A DNA stretch of 64,000 nucleotides, taken from assembly GCF_008973755.1 (NCBI RefSeq), contig NZ_WBOM01000001.1:310001-374000 (forward strand), read 5' to 3'. This DNA is from Nitrincola alkalilacustris (GTDB lineage: Bacteria; Pseudomonadota; Gammaproteobacteria; Pseudomonadales; Balneatricaceae). This document shows positions 18,188 to 27,518 of the stretch, piece after piece. Both the position numbers and the translations under genes were made by a program. Each line of letters begins with the position of its first letter. The first letter of the stretch is position 1. The notes beneath the pieces are model-generated. The model had not been told where the DNA came from. It saw only the letters and a program-made list of their open reading frames with translations, and did not search any database.

Positions 18188-18565
18188 ATGAAACGATTCA
18201 CGAAACTGGTTATTGCATCCATCCTGGCTGGTGGTATCGGCGCTGCAACCATCACTCATGCTCAGGGTACAGCTCCTCAGGCTGGTGGTATGGCACAGCA
18301 GGGAGCAGTTACCTTTGATGACACTCAGTTGCAGACTTTTGTCAGTGTGCAGCCTGTACTGGATGGCATCCGCTCTGAATATGCACAGCGCCTGGAAACA
18401 GCCTCTGATGCGGATGCTGCAGCAGCCTTGCAGGAGGAGGCCGGTCTGGAGATGGTGAGTGCCGTTCAGGAAGCGGGTCTTGATGTGAATACCTACAACC
18501 AGATTGCCATGACCATGCAGCAGGATCCTGAACTGCGTGAGCGAGTCGAATCCATGATGAACTGA
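18188..18565 (+). CDS. exported DUF4168-type protein
   Basis: A 125-residue protein with a signal peptide (KLVIASILAGGIGAATITHAQ, cleavage after the Ala-containing THA). The mature helical region (DTQLQTFVSVQPVLDGIRSEYAQRL ... TYNQIAMTMQQDPELRERVESMM) matches my memory of the DUF4168 family. Function unknown. ATG 18188 is chosen because AAGGAGAG sits 6-13 nt upstream; a longer frame from 18074 has no ribosome site and no signal peptide at its start. It is monocistronic. Confidence 0.85.
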   Translation: MKRFTKLVIASILAGGIGAATITHAQGTAPQAGGMAQQGAVTFDDTQLQTFVSVQPVLDGIRSEYAQRLETASDADAAAALQEEAGLEMVSAVQEAGLDVNTYNQIAMTMQQDPELRERVESMMN

Positions 18566-18629
18566 TCATCATTAGTCACAAGATTAATCCAGCGGTAAGT
18601 TTCTTTCAGGAAGCTTTGATCAGTGAGCT

Positions 18630-19136
18630 TCAATCAGGCTGCTGATCTTCTATCAGTCTGATCCGGTCGCCCGGGACTATGCCTTTCCTGGCAAACCATC
18701 CCTGATTGACCTCAAGACCAAACTGCGCCGGTTTAGTGGCGCAGTGGGTCTCATCCGACAACGGCTGCATATCAAAGAATTCGATTATGCGGCCGTTTCT
18801 GTCTATGTAAGCCAGTGTCAACGGTATCAGCGTGTTGCGCATCCAGAAACACTGTTGCTGGCGATCATCCAGAATGAACAGCATGGCACTGTCTTCCGGT
18901 AACGACTCACGCCACATCAGTCCCTGAGTTTTCTGTGCCGCTGTTTCTGCGATCTCCGTATCAAGCAGATGCTCGCCGACCTGCAGCTTTACCCGCTCAA
19001 ACTCAACTGCTTGAAGTTGTTGAGACTTGATCAGGCGAGGGGTATTGCTCAGGTAAGTTGCATCACCCAAAGCCAGCGCACTCAGACTGATGCCAATCAG
19101 CAGCGCTGTGCTTTTCAGACAAGTGCGCAATGGCAT
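18630..19136 (-). CDS. exported DUF192-family protein
   Basis: A 168-residue secreted protein of the DUF192 family (function unknown; sometimes near metal or cell-envelope genes). A signal peptide (LIGISLSALALG) precedes the DUF192 core: EIAETAAQKTQGLMWRESLP, AMLFILDD, FWMRNTLIPLTLAYID and a final GIVPGDRI. Start ATG 19136 has GGAGG 8 nt upstream, formed by the end of trhO, whose stop lies 4 bp before it; the two are therefore coupled. A longer frame from 19175 overlaps trhO and is less likely. Confidence 0.88.
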   Translation of the reverse strand: MPLRTCLKSTALLIGISLSALALGDATYLSNTPRLIKSQQLQAVEFERVKLQVGEHLLDTEIAETAAQKTQGLMWRESLPEDSAMLFILDDRQQQCFWMRNTLIPLTLAYIDRNGRIIEFFDMQPLSDETHCATKPAQFGLEVNQGWFARKGIVPGDRIRLIEDQQPD

Positions 19137-19140
19137 GGTA

Positions 19141-20130
19141 TCAGGCCTCCGTGGGTGTCTTGCGCTGATGTTCACGCTTGGCCTGTTTCTTGGCCTTGCG
19201 CTGCTTAGCCTGCTCTACCGCTTCTGTGCCTATATGTGCTTCGCCGCGCTCACGTGCAAGCTGAATCTGAAGTTCGCGTGAGGCAAAGCGTTGCCTCTGC
19301 TCCGGTGTCAGTTTGTCATGGCAGTGGGGGCAACTGATGCCTTGAACATAATGTTCACTGGCGCGATCCTCAGTCGACAGGGGTGAACGGCAGCCTGCAC
19401 AGAGTTCGTAGTTGCCCGGTGTCAGGTCATGATTGACGGTGACGCGGTTATCAAACACAAAGCACTCTCCCTCCCACATTGACTCCTGAGCTGGTACCTC
19501 TTCCAGATATTTCAGTATGCCACCGTGCAGATGGTACACCTCTTCAAAACCCTGCTCCTTCAGAAATGCGGTGCTCTTTTCGCAGCGAATTCCCCCAGTG
19601 CAGAACATGGCCACTTTCTTGTGTTGTTCGGGGTTGAGTGTGTTGCGAACATAATCCGGAAACTCGCGAAAACTGGATGTTTCAGGATTGACTGCACCCT
19701 TGAAGGTGCCGATCTTCACTTCGTAACTGTTGCGTGTATCGATCAGCAGCACCTCGGGGTCGGAGATCAGGCTGTTCCACTCTTTGGGTTCGACATAGGT
19801 GCCAACTACCTGTTTCGGGTCAATTCCCTCCACACCCATGGTCACTATCTCTTTCTTGAGTTTGACCTTGCTACGGTAAAACGGCTGGGCGTCAACCAGC
19901 GACTCCTTGTAGTCGATACCGCTGAAACGCTCATCGCTAGCGAACCAGGCCTTGAGCAGATCGATCACTTCACGTGTGCCGGCGACGGTACCATTGATCC
20001 CTTCGCTGGCCAACAGCAGAGTGCCGCGGATGGCATGCTTTTCCATCAGTTGGGTCAGGGGCTGACGCAACTCCTGATGATTATCAAGGGTGACAAATTT
20101 GTACAGAGCACAGACAACAATAGTGGACAT
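19141..20130 (-). CDS. trhO: tRNA uridine(34) hydroxylase TrhO (rhodanese family)
   Basis: Forms 5-hydroxyuridine at tRNA position 34 (E. coli YceA). The N-terminal acylphosphatase-like region ([10 protein letters not shown] ... [17 protein letters not shown]) is followed by a rhodanese domain with the active-site cysteine in [13 protein letters not shown] four-cysteine zinc-ribbon-like segment (CAGCRSPL ... CPHCHDKL) and a basic tail ([16 protein letters not shown]) complete it. The 329 residues match the longer gammaproteobacterial form. Confidence 0.94.
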   Translation of the reverse strand: MSTIVVCALYKFVTLDNHQELRQPLTQLMEKHAIRGTLLLASEGINGTVAGTREVIDLLKAWFASDERFSGIDYKESLVDAQPFYRSKVKLKKEIVTMGVEGIDPKQVVGTYVEPKEWNSLISDPEVLLIDTRNSYEVKIGTFKGAVNPETSSFREFPDYVRNTLNPEQHKKVAMFCTGGIRCEKSTAFLKEQGFEEVYHLHGGILKYLEEVPAQESMWEGECFVFDNRVTVNHDLTPGNYELCAGCRSPLSTEDRASEHYVQGISCPHCHDKLTPEQRQRFASRELQIQLARERGEAHIGTEAVEQAKQRKAKKQAKREHQRKTPTEA

Positions 20131-20309
20131 TCAATAACCTCTCCAGCAGGCCGGATCGTAAATCCGGGGCTGATAAACATGATGATGACAGGATGCTGAG
20201 CCAGGCTGGCATTCTGCCTCGATTCGGTGCGGATTGTAGCATATCGATGCTGTTTTGCCTGCCTGAGCGTAGCACGGGTGTCATATGGGAAATGTACACA
20301 AAATAACCC

Positions 20310-20353
20310 GCACCTGTTTTGTGCTTCCAATCAGGCTTCGCACCAAAATGACC
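20310..20353 (+). promoter_or_regulatory. NtrC-type enhancer sites upstream of urtA
   Basis: GCACCTGTTTTGTGC (20310-20324) fits the NtrC dyad GCACC-N5-GGTGC with one mismatch and correct spacing. GCACCAAAATGACC (20340-20353) keeps the left half (the consensus reads GCACCAAAATGG). Both are ~100-145 bp upstream of the expected transcription start, the usual enhancer distance. NtrC control of urt genes is known in other bacteria, which supports the reading. No gene is seen in 20131-20514. Confidence 0.6.
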
Positions 20354-20429
20354 TCTTAACTCACTTGATGAAATCGTTTATCTGTTGGAAACAGACGTTT
20401 AATCCTTGTAAATCAGAGGGCTGTAAAAC

Positions 20430-20445
20430 TGGTATGAAACCTGCT
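20430..20445 (+). promoter_or_regulatory. sigma-54 (-24/-12) promoter for urtABCDE
   Basis: TGGTATGAAACCTGCT has GG at 20431-20432 and GC at 20443-20444, the required 10-bp spacing between -24 and -12 elements, matching TGGCACG-N4-TTGCW at most positions. Expected start of transcription near 20456, ~60 bp before urtA. Confidence 0.6.
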
Positions 20446-20514
20446 TTATCAATGCAGAAATTCAATAAGCAAGTCAGAAATCAGCTTTGCACATAACGAA
20501 ACGGGGACTAACCG

Positions 20515-21804
20515 ATGAAACAGATGAAAAGAAAACTGGTAACGGCTTCATGTACCCTTGCTCTGTCTATTGCAGCCATTACAGCGCAGGCGGCAGACAC
20601 GATTAAAGTAGGCGTACTGCACTCTCTGTCCGGCACCATGGCGATCAGTGAGACCACACTGAAAGACACCATGCTGATGCTGATCGAGGAGCAGAACAAA
20701 AAAGGTGGTCTGCTGGGCATGCAGCTTGAAGCGGTGGTTGTGGATCCTGCATCTGACTGGCCACTGTTTGCTGAGCGTGCGCGTGAGTTGCTGGAGCGCG
20801 ACAAAGTTGCTGCAATTTTCGGTGCCTGGACCTCTGTTTCACGTAAGTCGGTACTGCCAGTGGTTGAGGAGCTTAATGGCCTGCTCTTTTATCCGGTTCA
20901 GTATGAGGGTGAAGAGTCTTCCCGTAACGTGTTCTATACTGGTGCAGCGCCCAACCAGCAGGCGATTCCTGCTGTCGATTATCTGATGAATGAACTGGGT
21001 ATCGAGCGCTGGGTGCTGGCGGGTACCGACTATGTTTATCCACGTACCACCAACCGCATTCTGGAAGCCTATCTGAAGTCTCACGGTGTGGCAGAAGAGG
21101 ATATTCTGATCAACTACACGCCGTTTGGTCACTCAGACTGGCAGACGATCGTTTCCGATATCCGCAGCTTTGGTTCTGCAGGTAAGAAAACCGCCGTGGT
21201 CTCCACCATCAACGGCGATGCCAACGTGCCCTTCTACCGCGAGCTGGGTGCTCAGGGTGTTTCTGCTGAAGATATCCCGGTCATTGCCTTCTCGGTCGGT
21301 GAGGAGGAGCTTTCAGGTATCGATGCTGCGCCACTGGTCGGCCATCTGGCGGCCTGGAATTACTTCATGAGTGTGGACACTGAAGAGAACGATGCCTTCA
21401 TTGATCAGTGGCATGCTTTTATCGGTAATACCGACCGAGTCACCAATGACCCGATGGAGGCTCACTATATCGGTTTCAACATGTGGGTTGAGGCAGTTAA
21501 CAAAGCAGGCACGACTGATCCTTCAGCTGTTCAGGAAGCGATCATCGGTGTGACCGTGCCCAACCTGACCGGTGGCTATGCCGCCATGATGCCTAATCAC
21601 CACATCACGAAACCTGTGTTGATCGGAGAGATCCAGGCAGATGGTCAATTCGAGACGGTATGGCGTACGCCCAGCACTGTGGTGGGTGATGCCTGGTCTG
21701 ATTTTCTTGAAGGCTCCAAGGATATCATCTCCGACTGGCGCAAGCCGCTGGAGTGCGGCAACTACAATGTCGTGACCAAAACCTGCTCTGGCCAGACATT
21801 CTGA
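20515..21804 (+). CDS. urtA: urea ABC transporter, substrate-binding protein
   Basis: Periplasmic binding protein of the branched-chain amino acid/amide class that delivers urea (or short-chain amides) to UrtBC. The 429-residue protein starts with a signal peptide (TASCTLALSIAAITAQAAD). The mature part has VGVLHSLSGTMAISE, GAWTSVSRKSVLPVVEE and the conserved YPVQYEGEESSRNVFYTGAAPNQQ of UrtA. First gene of urtABCDE behind the NtrC/sigma-54 region. The five-gene urt set makes urea the most likely substrate; no urease genes are in the window. Confidence 0.93.
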   Translation: MKQMKRKLVTASCTLALSIAAITAQAADTIKVGVLHSLSGTMAISETTLKDTMLMLIEEQNKKGGLLGMQLEAVVVDPASDWPLFAERARELLERDKVAAIFGAWTSVSRKSVLPVVEELNGLLFYPVQYEGEESSRNVFYTGAAPNQQAIPAVDYLMNELGIERWVLAGTDYVYPRTTNRILEAYLKSHGVAEEDILINYTPFGHSDWQTIVSDIRSFGSAGKKTAVVSTINGDANVPFYRELGAQGVSAEDIPVIAFSVGEEELSGIDAAPLVGHLAAWNYFMSVDTEENDAFIDQWHAFIGNTDRVTNDPMEAHYIGFNMWVEAVNKAGTTDPSAVQEAIIGVTVPNLTGGYAAMMPNHHITKPVLIGEIQADGQFETVWRTPSTVVGDAWSDFLEGSKDIISDWRKPLECGNYNVVTKTCSGQTF

Positions 21805-21812
21805 TCTTCATG

Positions 21813-21860
21813 CCAGCAGCCTGAGGCTTCAGAGGTTTTCTGAGTGCCGACTGGCTGCTT
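21813..21860 (+). terminator. attenuator-like hairpin between urtA and urtB
   Basis: AGCAGCC (21815-21821) pairs with GGCTGCT (21853-21859); inside lies a small TCAGA/TCTGA hairpin, and TTTAAG follows. Partial termination after a binding-protein gene is common in ABC operons. The gap to urtB is 163 bp. Confidence 0.45.
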
Positions 21861-21967
21861 TAAGCCTGCTCGGTTGATAGCAACCGGTCAGGATTTTTTA
21901 TGCACAGGGATGTGAAGTATGCTGGCAACGCAGGAGTAGTTGCCAGCTCAGCTCCAGGTATTCACCT

Positions 21968-23590
21968 ATGACAAGCAGAATAATACGCTGGCTGCTCGCC
22001 AGTGGGGTGCTCCTTGCCTGCCTTGCTGTCAGTGCAGGCATCCAGGCCCAGACTGATGATCAGGTTCTTCTTGAGGTACAGGCTCTGCTGGTGTCACCCA
22101 ATGCCCCGGATAAAACCGTCGCAATTGAACGGCTGGCACAAGCCGATCATCCCAGAGCGCTGGAGATCTATGCTCTGCTGCTGGACAGCAAACTCTATTT
22201 CAACCGTGCTGATGACTTTCTCTATGTGATTGATAATGTAGTGGAAGGGGCTCCGGCACTGGCGCTGTTGAGTCAGGAGACCAGCCTGATTGAAAGGCGT
22301 CGTGATTATCGCCGTGTCGCGATCAACAATGCGCAGCGCACCCAGATCAGGCGCGTTATGGCTCAGACCGGTCTCAACCATGAGCGGATGGAAGTGCGTG
22401 TTGGCGCGGTACAGCAGTTGATGGGCGATCTGGATCAGGATGCGCTGACACTGATTCGTGAAGCCTATGTGTCAGAAACGCATGGCCGGGTACGTGATCT
22501 GATGGCGGTGGCGCTGGCGATCGATACGCTGACCAGCGGTGATGAAGCTGCCCAGCGTGATGCCATCAGCGTGCTGGGTGGCTCGCTCGAACCGCGAGGC
22601 AGAGTGGCCCTGGTCAGGTATGTCGAGGCTACAGATCAACCCCGGCTCAAAACGCTGGCGGAGCAGGCGCTGGTCGGGATAGATCAGCAGGTCAGGTTCT
22701 ATAAGGGGCTGGAAACCGTATTTTTCGGTCTCAGCATGGGCTCTGTACTGGTACTGGCCGCGATCGGTCTGGCTATCACCTTTGGTGTCATGGGGGTGAT
22801 CAATATGGCACATGGTGAGCTGATCATGATCGGTGCCTACACCACCTTCGTGATCCAGCAACTGATGCCGAACCATATCGGGCTCTCGGTGCTGGTAGCG
22901 GTGCCCGCTGCGTTCATTGTCTCCGGGCTGGTCGGTATCGCCATTGAGCGAGGTGTGATTCGTTTTCTCTATGGTCGGCCCCTGGAAACCCTGCTGGCGA
23001 CCTTTGGTGTCAGTCTGGTCCTGCAACAGGCGGTGCGCTCCATCTTCTCACCGCTGAATCGCTCGGTGCAGACGCCGGAGTGGATGAGCGGCATGCTGCA
23101 TTTTAATCCGGTATTTGCCGTCACTTGGAACCGTCTCTATATCATCCTTTTCTGCCTGATGGTGTTTTTCCTGCTGTTGTTGATCCTGAAGCGGACGGCA
23201 CTGGGACTGCAGGTGCGTGCTGTATCACAGAACCGTGCCATGGCGCGTGCCATGGGGGTGCGCTCGGAGCGGGTCGATATGATGACATTTGGCCTGGGTT
23301 CCGGTGTGGCCGGGATTGCCGGTGTCGCACTGTCACAGCTGACCAATGTCGGGCCCAATCTGGGTCAGGCCTATATCATCGACTCCTTCATGGTCGTCGT
23401 TTTCGGCGGTGTCGGTAATATCTGGGGCACGCTGGTGGCTGGGATGACCCTCGGGGTTGCCAACAAACTGATGGAGCCCTGGGCGGGTGCCGTGCTGGCG
23501 AAGATCCTGGTGCTGGTGTTCATCATTCTGTTTATCCAGAAACGTCCACGCGGTCTCTTTCCGCAACGTGGCCGTGCGGCGGAGGGTTAA
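21968..23590 (+). CDS. urtB: urea ABC transporter permease UrtB
   Basis: Inner-membrane permease. The 540-residue protein has a signal-like first helix, a ~230-residue soluble N-terminal extension with helical repeat character (characteristic of UrtB), then a LivH-type membrane domain: AIGLAITFGVMGVINMAHGELIMIGAY, LIAL-type helices, and the loop RAVSQNRAMARAMGVRSERVDMMTFGLGSG (ABC-contacting EAA-like loop). It pairs with UrtC. A 3-bp gap separates it from urtC. Confidence 0.93.
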   Translation: MTSRIIRWLLASGVLLACLAVSAGIQAQTDDQVLLEVQALLVSPNAPDKTVAIERLAQADHPRALEIYALLLDSKLYFNRADDFLYVIDNVVEGAPALALLSQETSLIERRRDYRRVAINNAQRTQIRRVMAQTGLNHERMEVRVGAVQQLMGDLDQDALTLIREAYVSETHGRVRDLMAVALAIDTLTSGDEAAQRDAISVLGGSLEPRGRVALVRYVEATDQPRLKTLAEQALVGIDQQVRFYKGLETVFFGLSMGSVLVLAAIGLAITFGVMGVINMAHGELIMIGAYTTFVIQQLMPNHIGLSVLVAVPAAFIVSGLVGIAIERGVIRFLYGRPLETLLATFGVSLVLQQAVRSIFSPLNRSVQTPEWMSGMLHFNPVFAVTWNRLYIILFCLMVFFLLLLILKRTALGLQVRAVSQNRAMARAMGVRSERVDMMTFGLGSGVAGIAGVALSQLTNVGPNLGQAYIIDSFMVVVFGGVGNIWGTLVAGMTLGVANKLMEPWAGAVLAKILVLVFIILFIQKRPRGLFPQRGRAAEG

Positions 23591-23593
23591 AAG

Positions 23594-24673
23594 ATGCTGT
23601 GGAAGCTGATTCGTGAAGACCGCGGCGGCCAGATACTGCTGGCGATGCTGCTGCTGGCGATCATCGCAGTGCCCTTGTTGAATGGCCTGCCATCCGATCA
23701 TCCGTTGCATATCCCCACCTATACCGTGGCACTGCTGGGCAAGTATCTGACCCTGGCCTTGCTGGCGCTGTCGGTGGATCTGGTGTGGGGCTATCTTGGT
23801 ATCCTGACCCTGGGTCATGGCGCATTCTTTGCGCTGGGTGGGTATGTGATGGGGATGTACCTGATGCGCCAGATTGGCGAACGGGGTGTCTATGGCCATC
23901 CTGAACTGCCTGATTTCATGGTGTTTCTGAGCTATGACAGCCTGCCCTGGTACTGGCTGGGATTTGACAGCTTCTGGTTCACCGTGATCATGGTGATGCT
24001 GGTGCCGGGCGTGCTGGCATTCGTATTCGGTGCACTGGCATTCCGTTCGCGAGTGTCCGGGGTGTATCTGTCGATCATCACACAAGCGCTGACTTTTGCT
24101 CTGATGCTGGCCTTCTTCCGTAATGAGATGGGCTTTGGCGGCAATAACGGCCTGACCGATTTCAAGGATATTCTCGGTTTCAGTCTGCAGTCGCGTGAAA
24201 CACGTCTGGGGTTGTTTATCGCTTCGGCTGTGGCGCTGATGCTGGGTTATCTGCTCAGTCGCTATATTATCCAGAGCCGACTCGGCAGAGTCTGTGTCGC
24301 GGTGCGGGATGCCGAGTCGCGGGCGCGTTTTCTCGGTTATCGGGTCGAAAACGTCAAGCTCTGGGTGTTTACTCTGTCGGCGATGATGGCGGGTGTCGCG
24401 GGTGCGCTCTATGTGCCTCAGGTCGGTATCATCAACCCGAATGAGTTTTCGCCGTTGAACTCGATCGAAGTGGTGGTCTGGGTGGCTGTTGGTGGCCGTG
24501 CAACGCTGTATGGTGCTGTGGTCGGTGCGCTGTTGATCAACTATGCCAAAACCTGGTTTACCACCGAGCTGCCGGAGGTGTGGCTGTTTGCCCTCGGTGC
24601 GATCTTTATTCTGGTCACCTTGCTGCTGCCCCGCGGTGTGACAGGCCTGCTGCGTCGTAAGGAGGCGGTATGA
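23594..24673 (+). CDS. urtC: urea ABC transporter permease UrtC
   Basis: LivM-type membrane permease of 359 residues, about ten hydrophobic segments, with LLALSVDLVWGYLGILTLGHGAFFALGGY and the ATPase-contact loop CVAVRDAESRARFLGYRVENVKLWVF. The C-terminus ends in the basic GLLRRKEAV. Its last 4 bases overlap the urtD start (ATGA). Confidence 0.93.
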   Translation: MLWKLIREDRGGQILLAMLLLAIIAVPLLNGLPSDHPLHIPTYTVALLGKYLTLALLALSVDLVWGYLGILTLGHGAFFALGGYVMGMYLMRQIGERGVYGHPELPDFMVFLSYDSLPWYWLGFDSFWFTVIMVMLVPGVLAFVFGALAFRSRVSGVYLSIITQALTFALMLAFFRNEMGFGGNNGLTDFKDILGFSLQSRETRLGLFIASAVALMLGYLLSRYIIQSRLGRVCVAVRDAESRARFLGYRVENVKLWVFTLSAMMAGVAGALYVPQVGIINPNEFSPLNSIEVVVWVAVGGRATLYGAVVGALLINYAKTWFTTELPEVWLFALGAIFILVTLLLPRGVTGLLRRKEAV

Positions 24674-25506
24674 GTCAGTCGCTGCTTGAGGAAGTTAAAA
24701 ACCGCGATCAGGTGTTCTCCTTTCTGCGCCCGGCCGAACAACCGGCGCTGAATGTGGATAAGCAGATTCTGCTCTATCTGGAGGGGTTGTCGGTCAGTTT
24801 CGATGGCTTTCAGGCCATTAATGACCTGAACCTCTATGTGCGCGATGGTGAGCTGCGCTGCATCATCGGGCCCAACGGTGCAGGCAAGACCACAATGATG
24901 GATATCATCACCGGCAAGACCCGACCCGACAGCGGATCGGCCTGGTTTGGTCAGACCATCAATCTGCTGGATTTGGATGAGCCGGCGATTGCGCAGGCAG
25001 GTATCGGGCGCAAGTTTCAGAAACCGACCGTATTCGAGTTTCTCAGTGTCTGGGAGAATCTGGAGCTGTCGATGCCTTCACCGCGCGCTGTCTTCTCGGT
25101 GTTGCGGGCAAAGCTGGATGGCGAGCAACGCGATCGTATCGAAGAGGTACTGACCCTGATCGCTCTGCAGGAGCAACGCGAGAGTCGGGCCGGTAGTCTG
25201 TCGCACGGCCAGAAACAGTGGCTGGAGATCGGCATGCTGCTGATGCAGCAACCGCGACTGCTGCTGGTAGATGAGCCGGTTGCTGGCATGACCCATCAGG
25301 AGATGGATCGCACTGCCGAGCTGCTGATTTCGTTGGCAGGGCGCCACTCTGTCGTGGTGGTGGAACATGATATGGACTTTGTGCGCCAGTTGGCAGGTCG
25401 TGATCGTACCGTCACCGTGCTGCATCAGGGCAGTGTGCTGGCTGAGGGCAGTATGGAGCAGGTGCAGAATGATCGCAGGGTCATTGAGGTCTATCTTGGC
25501 GAATAA
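24670..25506 (+). CDS. urtD: urea ABC transporter ATP-binding protein UrtD
   Basis: LivG-type ATPase, 278 residues. A ~35-residue N-terminal extension precedes the ABC domain: Walker A GPNGAGKTT, the Q-loop region GRKFQKPTVFEFLSVWENLEL, signature LSHGQKQWLE (typical of UrtD in place of LSGGQ) and Walker B LLLVDEPVAGM. Overlaps urtC by 4 bp and is 12 bp from urtE. Confidence 0.93.
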   Translation: MSQSLLEEVKNRDQVFSFLRPAEQPALNVDKQILLYLEGLSVSFDGFQAINDLNLYVRDGELRCIIGPNGAGKTTMMDIITGKTRPDSGSAWFGQTINLLDLDEPAIAQAGIGRKFQKPTVFEFLSVWENLELSMPSPRAVFSVLRAKLDGEQRDRIEEVLTLIALQEQRESRAGSLSHGQKQWLEIGMLLMQQPRLLLVDEPVAGMTHQEMDRTAELLISLAGRHSVVVVEHDMDFVRQLAGRDRTVTVLHQGSVLAEGSMEQVQNDRRVIEVYLGE

Positions 25507-25518
25507 GTGGGAGAATAA

Positions 25519-26217
25519 ATGATGCTGAGCATAACCGGACTCAACCAGTTCTACGGTGAAAGTCATACCCTGTGGGATCTGGATCTGACCATCCCCGAGA
25601 AGGCCTGTACCGTGCTGATGGGGCGTAATGGCGTAGGTAAGACCACGTTGCTGCAATGTATCATGGGGCATCAGAAGGTGCGCTCCGGCTCGATTCAGCT
25701 TCAGGGACAGGAACTGCTGAAAGAATCAGTGGAGCAGCGGCCGCGCATGGGCATCGGCTATGTCCCACAGGGGCGCCAGATCTTTCCACTGCTGACGGTA
25801 GAGGAGAATCTGCAGGTCGGGCTGCCGGTGCTGCCGCGTGGGCAGCGCCGTATTCCGGACTATATCTTCGAGCTGTTCCCGGTGCTGGCGCAGATGATGC
25901 ACCGGCGGGGCGGGGATCTGTCCGGTGGGCAACAGCAGCAACTGGCGATCGGTCGCGCCCTGGTGGTCAATCCGCAGCTGCTGATTCTGGATGAGCCGAC
26001 CGAGGGGATACAGCCCAATGTGGTGCAGGAGATCGGCGATATCATTCGCCGCCTGAACCGGGAGATGGGGCTGACGGTGCTGCTGGTGGAGCAGAAACTA
26101 CCATTTGCGCGCAAAGTGGGTGATCACTTCTGCATCCTGGACCGTGGGCGCAAGGTGGCACAGGGTGAAATGGACAGACTGGATGATCAACTGGTTAAGC
26201 AGTATCTGACTGTCTGA
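25519..26217 (+). CDS. urtE: urea ABC transporter ATP-binding protein UrtE
   Basis: LivF-type ATPase, 232 residues: Walker A GRNGVGKTT, Q-loop GYVPQGRQIFPLLTVEENL, signature LSGGQQQQLAIGRAL, Walker B LLILDEPTEGIQPN. The length and the sequence GIQPNVVQEI are UrtE-like. Two consecutive ATG codons start it; either may be used. Last gene of the urt operon, 49 bp before the next gene on the same strand. Confidence 0.94.
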   Translation: MMLSITGLNQFYGESHTLWDLDLTIPEKACTVLMGRNGVGKTTLLQCIMGHQKVRSGSIQLQGQELLKESVEQRPRMGIGYVPQGRQIFPLLTVEENLQVGLPVLPRGQRRIPDYIFELFPVLAQMMHRRGGDLSGGQQQQLAIGRALVVNPQLLILDEPTEGIQPNVVQEIGDIIRRLNREMGLTVLLVEQKLPFARKVGDHFCILDRGRKVAQGEMDRLDDQLVKQYLTV

Positions 26218-26266
26218 TGGTATTATGCCGCAATCGAGGAAACTCTGATTTTAAGGCATCACACCC

Positions 26267-27484
26267 ATGTTCAATCGTTGGCAAGCCCTGGATTCCTGGC
26301 TCAGTGAGCATGCTGCCTTCTGGCAGCCCGTTCCCTTTTATACACCTCAACCCGACTGGGCGGTTCAATATCCTGAGCTTTACCGTGCATTACAGGGTTT
26401 GTCAGCGGAAGACTATGCCGAGTTGCAGCGCGATGAAGCAGCGATAACAGACTGGTTGATCGACTGGTTGCCGGCGTTATCCCAGCGTGCGAGTTTGCTG
26501 GAAGGATTTTCGACGGATGAGTCGGCAGCTCAGACGTCGGCCTGGGTGCTGACCGAAGCACAGGCACCCCATATGCCTGAACGTAAACGCATACAGGCGG
26601 GTGTGCTGACAGGCTGTTTACAGCCTTTGTCGCAACCGATAACGGACTGGTGTTCGGGTATGGGGCATCTGGCGCGTACGCTGGCTGCCGCCAGTGGTCA
26701 GCCGGTGACAGGGTTGGAGTGGAATCCAGAACTGGTGGATCGAGGAGAGCAGTTGATTCAGGCGAGCCACTGCCCGCATCAGACGAAAGTGACCCTGCAA
26801 CAGCAGGATGTGCTGCAACTACAGGCGAAGACAACTCACTGGCCTGATACGCCCCATCTGGTGGCACTGCATGCCTGTGGTGATCTGCATCGCCATCTGC
26901 TGTATCAGGCAGCCATGGCACGCCAGACTCGGATCAGCCTGGTCCCTTGCTGCTACCACTTGACCGCTGATACCCATTGGCAACCCCTGGCCAAAGTGAC
27001 ACGGCAATCGGCCCTGCATGGCCTGACTCAAGCCCAGATGCGTCTGGCTGTGCAGGAAACAGTCACGGCTCCAGCACGTGTGACGGAGCAGCGCGAACAA
27101 CTGAATGTCTGGCGCCTGGGGTATGAAGCACTTCGGCAGTCGCTGGCTCAGGATGACACCTACCGTCCTTTACCCTCCAGCTCGGTCAAGCAGCTGCAAC
27201 ATGGCTTTCCAGCGTTTTGTCATTGGGCAGCAAGTCAGCATGCTGGAACCTTACCTTCACAGGTTGATTGGCCCGCCTGGCTACATCAGGGTGAGCAGCG
27301 CTATGCGCAGGTCCTACGGGATGAGCTCTTGCGACATCAATTTCGCCGTCCATTAGAGCTCTGGCTAGTGCTGGACTATGTGCTGTTTCTGCAGGAAGCA
27401 GGTTACCAGGTCAAATTGCAGACCTTCTGTGCCCGCGAGTTGTCGCCGAGAAATCTGCTGATCGAAGCGCGCTACCAGCACTAG
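26267..27484 (+). CDS. METTL25-like SAM-dependent methyltransferase
   Basis: Putative methyltransferase of 405 residues. The SAM-binding motif is CSGMGHLARTLA (129-140) with the acidic GLEWNPELVDRG (149-160). Two motifs shared with METTL25/RRNAD1-type enzymes (Methyltransf_32 class) are HACGDL (202-207) and PCCYH (227-231). The substrate is unknown. It follows urtE by 49 bp, so it may be read through from the urt promoter, but nothing links it to urea. It ends convergently with cobQ. Confidence 0.8.
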   Translation: MFNRWQALDSWLSEHAAFWQPVPFYTPQPDWAVQYPELYRALQGLSAEDYAELQRDEAAITDWLIDWLPALSQRASLLEGFSTDESAAQTSAWVLTEAQAPHMPERKRIQAGVLTGCLQPLSQPITDWCSGMGHLARTLAAASGQPVTGLEWNPELVDRGEQLIQASHCPHQTKVTLQQQDVLQLQAKTTHWPDTPHLVALHACGDLHRHLLYQAAMARQTRISLVPCCYHLTADTHWQPLAKVTRQSALHGLTQAQMRLAVQETVTAPARVTEQREQLNVWRLGYEALRQSLAQDDTYRPLPSSSVKQLQHGFPAFCHWAASQHAGTLPSQVDWPAWLHQGEQRYAQVLRDELLRHQFRRPLELWLVLDYVLFLQEAGYQVKLQTFCARELSPRNLLIEARYQH

Positions 27485-27518
27485 AATCGCCGATTCAGGC
27501 CACTCGTAACCTATCAGC

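Noticed and set aside
20227-20496. 89-codon ORF in the urtA leader
   Set aside because: No ribosome-binding site and it overlaps the NtrC and sigma-54 elements.
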